Assembly: GCA_017557715.1 (NCBI GenBank)
Contig: JAFYYE010000031.1
Span: 1 to 7,183, forward strand
Direction: 5' to 3'
DNA from: Pseudobutyrivibrio sp.
Lineage (GTDB): Bacteria; Bacillota; Clostridia; Lachnospirales; Lachnospiraceae
DNA: 7,183 bases
The translations under genes and the position numbers were made by a program. Numbering within the stretch: the first letter of the stretch is position 1; each line of letters begins with the position of its first letter. Positions 1-5,167 of the stretch are shown one piece after another. Under the pieces are notes generated by a model that saw nothing but the letters and a program-made list of their open reading frames with translations, did not search any database and had not been told where the DNA came from.

Positions 1-61
1 GAGGCTTTTCCTGCTTAAGTATGTATATGTTTTTGATATAATCCTCTGATGCCTTGTTCAT
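1..61 (-). CDS. DtxR/MntR-family metal-dependent transcriptional repressor (N-terminal fragment)
   Basis: Only the first 20 codons lie in the window. They read MNKASEDYIKNIYILKQEKP, and the gene continues past the left edge. The pattern of a short polar start, then S/G-E-D-Y followed by an amphipathic helix ending in a charged turn, is typical of helix 1 of DtxR/MntR/IdeR regulators. These bind DNA through an N-terminal winged helix when loaded with Fe(II) or Mn(II). The start is ATG at 61-59, preceded by GAGGG with 5 bases between. The gene begins 28 bases after the stop of the Cys-rich gene, with no promoter or terminator between, so it is probably the last or a late gene of the feo transcript. 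It is the obvious candidate to bind the GTTAG-N6-CTAAC operators in this window, which would make it autoregulated. The metal-binding and dimerisation regions are not visible, so Fe versus Mn specificity cannot be judged. Confidence 0.75.
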   Translation of the reverse strand, partial: MNKASEDYIKNIYILKQEKP

Positions 62-89
62 TTTGTCCCTCAATCACATTTATCTACTA

Positions 90-269
90 TTATTTAGATG
101 ATGTGGAATCACACGATGAGCAACCACTGCATCCTGAACATCCACAGCCACAGGAAGATCCACCCTGCTTCTTTGTCTTAATCATTGAACGAATAATGCC
201 AGCAACGATTAAGATAAGCACTGCTAAAACAACTATTGTTCCAATATTTTCTGTAATCCATGAAATCAT
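90..269 (-). CDS. FeoB-associated Cys-rich membrane protein (59 aa)
   Basis: This small protein has one predicted membrane helix (about residues 9-30) followed by a basic patch (K31, K33, K34) and a Gly/Ser/Cys tail. The tail carries six cysteines at residues 40, 42, 44, 47, 50 and 53, spaced CxCxCxxCxxCxxC. That layout and its place just after feoB match the family named FeoB-associated Cys-rich membrane protein, often found beside feoB in Firmicutes. Its biochemical role is not established. By the positive-inside rule the basic patch would put the Cys tail in the cytoplasm, where it could accept Fe(II) from FeoB or bind a metal cofactor; this is inference. The start is ATG at 269-267, with GAAGG 8 bases upstream. 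An in-frame ATG at 389 would add 40 residues, but it has no ribosome binding site and would run through the inverted repeats, so it is rejected. The gene lies between feoB and the DtxR-type regulator gene. Confidence 0.85.
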   Translation of the reverse strand: MISWITENIGTIVVLAVLILIVAGIIRSMIKTKKQGGSSCGCGCSGCSGCSSCDSTSSK

Positions 270-299
270 ATCTATTACCTTCTTATCTAAAACTTTTAC

Positions 300-334
300 T
301 TTCTGCTGGCAGAATAAGGAATTGCCAGCAGAAA
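300..334 (-). repeat. Inverted repeat D, 12-bp perfect arms
   Basis: The arms at 300-311 (tttctgctggca) and 323-334 (tgccagcagaaa) are perfectly complementary around an 11-base loop. This is the most GC-containing and probably strongest hairpin of the set. It is the last of four met by RNA polymerase between feoB and the Cys-rich gene, and ends about 18 bases before that gene's ribosome binding site. On the minus strand it is followed by GTAAAAG, not a U tract, so it is not a standard terminator. Confidence 0.85.
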
Positions 335-349
335 TCTGGCTTTGCCAGA
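335..349 (-). repeat. Inverted repeat C, 6-bp arms with 3-base loop
   Basis: The arms tctggc (335-340) and gccaga (344-349) flank a 3-base loop and directly abut inverted repeats D and B without spacing. It is short and would be a weak hairpin alone. Its position exactly between two perfect repeats makes it part of the array. No U tract follows. Confidence 0.7.
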
Positions 350-377
350 CAAGAAAATAGATAAATCTATTTTCTTG
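350..377 (-). repeat. Inverted repeat B, up to 13-bp perfect arms
   Basis: The arms 350-362 and 365-377 are perfectly complementary with only 2 bases between, so an RNA hairpin would open a pair or two to form its loop (about 11-bp stem, 350-360 with 367-377). It is AT-rich, with arms caagaaaatag and ctattttcttg. It abuts repeat C and lies 9 bases from repeat A. It contains T-rich stretches inside the arm but no U tract after it. Confidence 0.85.
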
Positions 378-386
378 GTATTTACA

Positions 387-416
387 CATCTTGTTTTTCT
401 GATAAAAAACAAGATG
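387..416 (-). repeat. Inverted repeat A directly after the feoB stop, 12-bp arms
   Basis: The arms 387-398 (catcttgttttt) and 405-416 (aaaaacaagatg) are perfect complements around a 6-base loop, and begin at the base next to the feoB stop codon. Its location suggests a 3'-end structure for the feoA-feoA-feoB message. No run of U follows on the minus strand, so a simple rho-independent terminator is not supported. It may instead stabilise the 3' end after processing. Confidence 0.8.
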
Positions 417-2810
417 CTAGGCAATCTCAAGCTTTGATGCCTCTTTGTACTTCTTGAAGAAAAGCATGTAGATAATACCTGCTAATAATACAATTGATAC
501 GATAAGACCAATAATATTTACATTACCTGTTAATGCATTTCCAAACTGTGTAATCATTAATGCTACTACATAAGCGAATCCACACTGGTATGCGATTGCA
601 AACCATGTCCATGTTGCATTGTTCATCTCACGCTTGATTGCACCAATTGCAGCGAAACATGGTGCACAAAGAAGATTGAATACAAGGAATGAGAAGCCTG
701 TTACACCTGTGAATGCCATAGATAATGCCTGCCATGCAGTCAACTCTCCACCGCCATAAAGGATACCCATAGTACCTACGATGTTCTCCTTAGCTACAAG
801 ACCTGTGATTGATGCAACAGCTGCCTGCCAGTTACCCCATCCAAGTGGAATGAAGATCCAAGCGATAGCATTACCAATCTTAGCAAGGATAGAGAACTCA
901 AGCTCATCCTCTGCAAGCATACGGAAACCATCCTCTGTAAATCCAAAGTAGCTTGTAAACCAAACAACGATTGTTGAAAGTAAAATGATTGTACCAGCCT
1001 TTTTGATAAATGACCAGCCACGCTCCCACATTGAACGAAGTACGTTTCCAAGTGTTGGCATATGATATGCAGGAAGCTCCATGACGAATGGTGCTGGATC
1101 GCCTGCGAACATCTTTGTCTTCTTAAGCATTACGCCTGAGATAACGATTGCTGCCATACCAATAAAGTATGCTGATGTTGAAACCCAAGCTGAGCCACCA
1201 AAGATAGCTCCGGCAATCATAGCGATGAATGGAACCTTGGCACCACAAGGAATAAATGTAGTTGTCATGATTGTCATTCTTCTGTCACGCTCGTTTTCGA
1301 TTGTACGGCTGGCCATAACACCAGGAACACCACAACCTACACCAACAAGCATAGGGATAAATGATTTACCTGAAAGACCAAACTTTCTAAATACTCTATC
1401 GAGAACGAAAGCGATTCTTGCCATGTAACCACATGCCTCAAGGAATGCAAGCATAAGGAAGAGTACAAGCATCTGTGGAACGAAACCAAGAACTGCACCT
1501 ACACCAGCTACAATACCATCAAGGATAAGTCCCTTAAGCCAATCAGCAGTATTTGCAGCATCAAGAGCTTTTTCTACAAGAGCTGGGATACCAGGAACCC
1601 AAGTGCCGTACTCTGAAGGATCTGGCTCGTCACCGATTTCTTCAAGAGTCTTTACAGCTGCCTCGTAATCAGCAATGCTAGCTGTCTCCTCAGAAATTTC
1701 AAGTGTCTCCTCATCTTCTACTTCATATGTGAACTCATCAACTGGAGTACTTCCGTTTTCTTCTACATATACGTCATAACCATCAACGATAGCTGAAGCA
1801 TCTGCATAGCTTTCTGCGATATCAGCATATCCTCCATCCATACCAAAGAGGTGGAATCCATCTCCAAAGATATTGTCGTTTGTAAAATCAGTAGCAGGTG
1901 CACCTACGCCTACCATAGCAATCCAATATACAAGGAACATTACGATTGCGAAGATTGGAAGACCAAGCCATCTGTTAGTTACTACCTTATCAATCTTATC
2001 TGATACTGAAAGAGAGCCTTCGTTCTTTTTCTTGTAGCAAGACTTAATTACCTGAGCGATGTAAACATAACGCTCATTTGTGATAATACTCTCTGAATCA
2101 TCATCCATCTCAGCTTCTGCAGCCTTGATATCTTTTTCAATATGTTCAAGCTTATCAGCAGCAATATTTAACTGCTCTAAAACCTTATCATCACGCTCGA
2201 ATACCTTGATAGCATACCATCTCTGCTGCTCGTCTGGAAGATTGTGAACAACTGCTTCCTCAATATGAGCGATTGCATGCTCAACTGGACCTGAGAATGT
2301 ATGAAGAGGAACTGTCTTGCCATTCTTAGCTGCCTTGATAGCCTCTTCTGCAGCCTCTGCTGTCTTGTCGCCCTTAAGAGCAGAAATATCAACAACCTTG
2401 CAGCCTAACTGACGTGATAATTCATCAATGTGAATCTGGTCGCCATTTTTTCTAACGATATCCATCATGTTAACAGCTACAACTACTGGAATACCAAGTT
2501 CTGTAAGCTGTGTTGTAAGATAAAGATTTCTCTCAAGGTTTGTTCCATCGATGATATTTAAGATAGCATCTGGACGCTCATTGATAAGATAATTTCTGGC
2601 AACAACTTCTTCCAAAGTATAAGGTGAAAGTGAGTAGATACCAGGAAGATCAGTGATAACTACGTCATCATGTCCCTTAAGCTTACCTTCCTTTTTCTCA
2701 ACTGTAACACCAGGCCAGTTACCAACGAACTGATTTGAACCTGTAAGTGCATTGAACAATGTGGTCTTACCACTATTTGGGTTACCTGCAAGTGCAATTG
2801 TTATGCTCAT
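417..2810 (-). CDS. feoB: Ferrous iron transport protein B (GTPase-permease)
   Basis: FeoB imports Fe(II) across the cytoplasmic membrane and is the core of the Feo system. The 797-residue protein starts with a G domain: G1 GNPNSGKTT (9-17; N12 matches the Asn linked to K+ activation in characterised FeoB), switch I around T36, G3 DLPG (54-57), G4 NMMD (114-117) and G5 SALKG (143-147). A helical linker (about 150-270) follows. The first membrane helix is near 282-302, and the remaining helices lie between 430 and 785. These hold the conserved motif GVGCGVP (C493) and a second Cys region LCAPC (C715, C718). Residues about 303-428 form an unusual, strongly acidic loop between the first two helices, predicted outside the cell. 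The start ATG at 2810 has GGAGGAG 8 bases upstream, embedded in the last codons of the second feoA, whose stop is only 2 bases away, so translation is probably coupled. No key motif is missing. Confidence 0.98.
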   Translation of the reverse strand: MSITIALAGNPNSGKTTLFNALTGSNQFVGNWPGVTVEKKEGKLKGHDDVVITDLPGIYSLSPYTLEEVVARNYLINERPDAILNIIDGTNLERNLYLTTQLTELGIPVVVAVNMMDIVRKNGDQIHIDELSRQLGCKVVDISALKGDKTAEAAEEAIKAAKNGKTVPLHTFSGPVEHAIAHIEEAVVHNLPDEQQRWYAIKVFERDDKVLEQLNIAADKLEHIEKDIKAAEAEMDDDSESIITNERYVYIAQVIKSCYKKKNEGSLSVSDKIDKVVTNRWLGLPIFAIVMFLVYWIAMVGVGAPATDFTNDNIFGDGFHLFGMDGGYADIAESYADASAIVDGYDVYVEENGSTPVDEFTYEVEDEETLEISEETASIADYEAAVKTLEEIGDEPDPSEYGTWVPGIPALVEKALDAANTADWLKGLILDGIVAGVGAVLGFVPQMLVLFLMLAFLEACGYMARIAFVLDRVFRKFGLSGKSFIPMLVGVGCGVPGVMASRTIENERDRRMTIMTTTFIPCGAKVPFIAMIAGAIFGGSAWVSTSAYFIGMAAIVISGVMLKKTKMFAGDPAPFVMELPAYHMPTLGNVLRSMWERGWSFIKKAGTIILLSTIVVWFTSYFGFTEDGFRMLAEDELEFSILAKIGNAIAWIFIPLGWGNWQAAVASITGLVAKENIVGTMGILYGGGELTAWQALSMAFTGVTGFSFLVFNLLCAPCFAAIGAIKREMNNATWTWFAIAYQCGFAYVVALMITQFGNALTGNVNIIGLIVSIVLLAGIIYMLFFKKYKEASKLEIA

Positions 2811-2812
2811 AA

Positions 2813-3040
2813 TTAATTCTCCTCCACTTCTATCATTTCCGCATCAGCCTTGCGAAGTGATAATTCATAATTTCTAACTGTAACCTCGATTGGGTCACCA
2901 AGTGGTGCTACCTTGCGTACGAATACTGATGTATTCTTTGTAATACCCATGTCCATAAGTCTACGCTTAACAGCGCCTTCACCATGCAGCTTTACGACAG
3001 TAACTGTCTCTCCGATTTTTACATCTCTCAATGTTTTCAA
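2813..3040 (-). CDS. feoA: Ferrous iron transport protein A, second copy (TTG start)
   Basis: This 75-residue protein is a single SH3-like FeoA domain, a small cytoplasmic partner needed for FeoB activity. Visible family features are the opening L-x-x-x-x-x-G-E-x-x-x-V, the central G-x-x-x-x-R-R-L-x-D-M-G-I (about 20-33), and P-L-G-D-P-I-E-V with the following R-x-x-E-L-S-L-R. The start codon is TTG at 3040-3038. GGAGG lies 8 bases upstream and no in-frame ATG fits the family's N-terminus. The gene follows the first feoA by 18 bases and ends 2 bases before the feoB start. It resembles canonical FeoA more than the upstream copy does, so it is the likelier direct FeoB partner; that division of labour is inference. 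Confidence 0.95.
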   Translation of the reverse strand: MKTLRDVKIGETVTVVKLHGEGAVKRRLMDMGITKNTSVFVRKVAPLGDPIEVTVRNYELSLRKADAEMIEVEEN

Positions 3041-3058
3041 TGATTATTCCTCCTCTTA

Positions 3059-3271
3059 CTAAATCATAATTTTTCTCGCCAGTTCATCGCTGACTGCCAC
3101 TCTGCTCTCTTTAACCTTTACGATAAGATTCTCGCCAAGTGTACTCACTACGCTAACCTCACCGCCTACGTTAAAGCCTAGGTGTTCCAAATGTTTTTTC
3201 ACCTCAGGGCTACCACCGATTTTTTTAATTATCTGAGGTTCCCCTGGTTCTGCATAAATCAATGGCATCAT
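3059..3271 (-). CDS. feoA: FeoA-domain protein, first copy
   Basis: This 70-residue protein has one FeoA (SH3-like) domain. It begins MMPLIYAEPGE, followed by I-I-K-K-I-G-G, V-K-K-H-L-E-H-L-G-F-N-V-G-G-E-V, and the closing G-E-N-L-I-V-K-V-K-E-S-R-V-A-V. This variant commonly precedes a second FeoA in clostridial feo operons. It is clearly different in sequence from the 75-residue copy downstream, so the two are diverged paralogues and not a recent duplication. Two adjacent ATGs (3271 and 3268) are both in range of the GAGG at 3281-3278; the second may be the true start, changing the length by one residue. It is the first gene after the regulated promoter, behind a leader of about 90 bases. 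Confidence 0.92.
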   Translation of the reverse strand: MMPLIYAEPGEPQIIKKIGGSPEVKKHLEHLGFNVGGEVSVVSTLGENLIVKVKESRVAVSDELARKIMI

Positions 3272-3302
3272 ACATTTCCTCGCTTTTATTTATCTAATTT
3301 CG

Positions 3303-3318
3303 ATTAGCAATCACTAAC
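3303..3318. promoter_or_regulatory. Degenerate operator O3 in the feo leader
   Basis: The sequence attagcaatcactaac fits the GTTAGC-N4-GCTAAC pattern with two arm mismatches. Its centre lies 34 bp from that of O2. An isolated extra half-site, CTAAC, is at 3358-3362. It may be a weak auxiliary site; evidence is only resemblance and proximity. Confidence 0.45.
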
Positions 3319-3336
3319 CGTATACCCTAAAATATG

Positions 3337-3352
3337 GTTAGCAGCTGCTAAC
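3337..3352. promoter_or_regulatory. Operator O2 in the feo leader (perfect 16-bp palindrome)
   Basis: The sequence gttagcagctgctaac is a perfect palindrome with the same GTTAGC/GCTAAC arms as O1. It lies roughly at +12 to +28 of the predicted transcript. Its centre is 40 bp from that of O1, close to four helical turns, so both could be bound on nearly the same face of the DNA. Confidence 0.75.
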
Positions 3353-3370
3353 AGCCACTAACCATTACTA

Positions 3371-3399
3371 AGTATAGTTAGCGCGTGCTAACTTGTCAA
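3371..3399 (-). promoter_or_regulatory. Sigma-A promoter of the feo operon
   Basis: On the minus strand the -35 TTGACA (3399-3394) matches consensus perfectly. The -10 TATACT (3376-3371) is a 5/6 match, with the ideal 17-base spacer (3393-3377). Transcription would start near 3365-3363, giving a leader of about 93 bases before feoA. An operator dyad occupies nearly the whole spacer. The promoter is intrinsically strong, consistent with control by repression. Confidence 0.88.
3377..3392. promoter_or_regulatory. Operator O1 in the feo promoter spacer (GTTAGC-N4-GCTAAC)
   Basis: This 16-bp dyad, gttagcgcgtgctaac, has perfect 6-bp arms and sits exactly between the -35 and -10 boxes, so a bound repressor would block RNA polymerase. 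The half-site GTTAG/CTAAC resembles the core of DtxR/IdeR boxes, though the spacing between half-sites differs from the DtxR consensus. The regulator is inferred to be the DtxR-type protein encoded at the left edge. Confidence 0.8.
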
Positions 3400-3427
3400 G
3401 TGTAATTTCACAATTATTTAAGGTTTT

Positions 3428-5167
3428 TTATGCCAATTTCCACCCATCAGTTACCATCTGCTTATTAAGCATATGAGCATACACTCCCTTGGTTCCGTGA
3501 AGCTGTTCTGGTGAACCCTGCTCTGCTACGATACCATCTTTCAGAACAACAATCTTATCTGCACCATCTACTGTACGCATGCGGTGTGCGATAACAAGAA
3601 CTGTCTTGTCCTGAATAAGAGCTGAAAGGGCTTCCTGAATGAGTGATTCATTGTCAACATCAAGGGAAGCTGTGGCTTCATCCATAAGGATAATTGGGGC
3701 ATCCTTAAGGAATGCTCTGGCAATGGAAATACGCTGACGCTCACCGCCAGAAAGCTCTGAACCATTCTCACCAATCAATGTGTTATAGCCATCAGGTAAC
3801 TTCTCCACGAACTCATCACAGTGGGCAAGCTTTGCTGCAGCCATAACCTGTTCATCTGTTGCGTCCTTGTTACCAATTCTGATGTTCTCTAAAACTGAGT
3901 TATTGAAAAGAGTTACATCCTGGAAAACGATAGAATACATTGATAAAAGTGTTTCTGGATCAATCTTTGATACATCCATTCCGCCAACAGTAATCTTTCC
4001 GCTGTCGATGTCCCAGAATCTTGCAGCAAGTCTTGACACTGTAGTCTTGCCACCACCTGATGGTCCAATAAGTGCTGTTACCTCACCCTGCTTTGCTACA
4101 AAGCTTACATCACGAAGAACAGCCTCGCCCTCCTCGTAGGAGAACTTAACGTTCTTAAACTCAATATCATATCCGTCATTAGATAACTGCGAAATACCTG
4201 TCTGTTCCGGATGGGAAAGGATTTCATCCATTCTTTCACACTGAGTGTCTGTTGCGATAAGTGCTGCAAAATTCTGTAATGAAATCTGATGTGGTTCATA
4301 CATTCTTGACACTACAAGAAGGTACCTGAAAAACGTAATTACGTTAATCTCTCCCTTTATAAGAAGTGATGATCCAACAACCGCTACAGTTCCTATTCCA
4401 AATTTTAGAATCATCTGCGCATTACATACGAATGCTGCATTAGCAAACTCGGATACAATGTTGTGAGTCTCCACAGCCTTAATCTTTTTTGTAAGTCCGA
4501 CCATGTATGCTTCCTGTGCATTGTATGCTCTTAAATCTCTGACAGTCTCTAAAGCTTCCTGAATTCCATCAAGGCATGCAACTTTATATCTGCTTCCTTT
4601 TCTGTTAAGCTTGTGCATCATTGTTCTGGAATAGAAAACTATGAAGAATGAAATTGGTACTACCCACACTGCTGCAAGAGCCATTCTCCAGTCAAAGAAG
4701 AATAAGCTGATTACGATAATGACAGTAGATATCATGGCGCCAACCAATTCTGGAAGCCAGTGAGATGAAGCCGTCTCAATAATTGCACAATCCATCATGA
4801 TTGTGTTAGTCAGGTCTGCTAAATCCTTTTTCCCAAAGAAGGAAAGTGGAATTCTTCTAAGCTTTTCAGCAAGGCTTCGTCTTCTAACGCCACTTTCTAT
4901 ATATGTAGAATAGAAGGTTGCACCGTACTGGTAATACTGAGATATAAATACTGCTGCAAGGCAAATCAGAATTCCTACAATATAAAACACAGGTCTTTCA
5001 GCAGGAGATTTTCCACTTAACAAATCAGATGAAAAAGAAAACAAAACTCCTACTGGTAGCATCTGGGCAAGATTTCCAATTGTACAAGCCACAAATGCTG
5101 TTACCATATCCTTTGCACCTTTTTCAGAAAGGGCATATTTGTGTTGTAACTTTTCTTCTAATCTCAT
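3428..5167 (-). CDS. ABC transporter subunit (membrane domain + ATPase), YbtPQ/IrtAB-like, second of pair
   Basis: This 579-residue half-transporter has about six membrane helices (near 22-46, 60-80, 138-157, 160-180, 246-270 and 274-288). They are followed by an ATPase domain with Walker A GPSGGGKT (368-375), Q-loop Q416, signature LSGGE (472-476), Walker B IILMDE with catalytic E497, D-loop SLD (501-503) and switch H528. All catalytic elements are present. Its ATG overlaps the TGA of the upstream subunit (ATGA), so the two are translationally coupled and probably form a heterodimer. The exporter-type fold would suggest efflux. However, the partner's sequence style, the iron-type operator on the promoter and the adjacent feo operon favour the siderophore-importing YbtPQ/IrtAB branch. 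The substrate is not determined. No terminator is seen after the TAA (3430-3428), and the feo -35 begins 28 bases later. Confidence 0.88.
   Translation of the reverse strand: MRLEEKLQHKYALSEKGAKDMVTAFVACTIGNLAQMLPVGVLFSFSSDLLSGKSPAERPVFYIVGILICLAAVFISQYYQYGATFYSTYIESGVRRRSLAEKLRRIPLSFFGKKDLADLTNTIMMDCAIIETASSHWLPELVGAMISTVIIVISLFFFDWRMALAAVWVVPISFFIVFYSRTMMHKLNRKGSRYKVACLDGIQEALETVRDLRAYNAQEAYMVGLTKKIKAVETHNIVSEFANAAFVCNAQMILKFGIGTVAVVGSSLLIKGEINVITFFRYLLVVSRMYEPHQISLQNFAALIATDTQCERMDEILSHPEQTGISQLSNDGYDIEFKNVKFSYEEGEAVLRDVSFVAKQGEVTALIGPSGGGKTTVSRLAARFWDIDSGKITVGGMDVSKIDPETLLSMYSIVFQDVTLFNNSVLENIRIGNKDATDEQVMAAAKLAHCDEFVEKLPDGYNTLIGENGSELSGGERQRISIARAFLKDAPIILMDEATASLDVDNESLIQEALSALIQDKTVLVIAHRMRTVDGADKIVVLKDGIVAEQGSPEQLHGTKGVYAHMLNKQMVTDGWKLA

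Noticed and set aside
49..360. Open frame on the plus strand opposite the Cys-rich gene and the inverted repeats.
   Set aside because: It mirrors the minus-strand gene, has no ribosome binding site and encodes no recognisable protein.
270..389. In-frame upstream extension of the Cys-rich gene to an ATG at 389-387, adding 40 residues.
   Set aside because: No ribosome binding site precedes that ATG. The extension runs through the inverted repeats, and the family's usual start with a short N-terminus before the membrane helix matches the ATG at 269.
387..416. Inverted repeat A as the rho-independent terminator of feoB.
   Set aside because: The stem is AT-rich and followed by TGTAAATACC on the minus strand, with no U tract. 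Kept as a structured repeat only.
1081..1428. Open frame on the plus strand inside feoB.
   Set aside because: It is opposite strongly conserved FeoB membrane segments; a frame shadow without family resemblance.
3272..3365. Riboswitch in the feo leader.
   Set aside because: The leader is about 93 bases and its only pairing potential comes from the operator palindrome. No known riboswitch core is recognisable.
3401..3412. TGTGAAATTACA dyad (minus strand) just upstream of the feo -35, resembling a CRP-type site.
   Set aside because: Only the outer TGT/ACA bases and a few inner ones match, and the region is AT-rich; chance is sufficient explanation.
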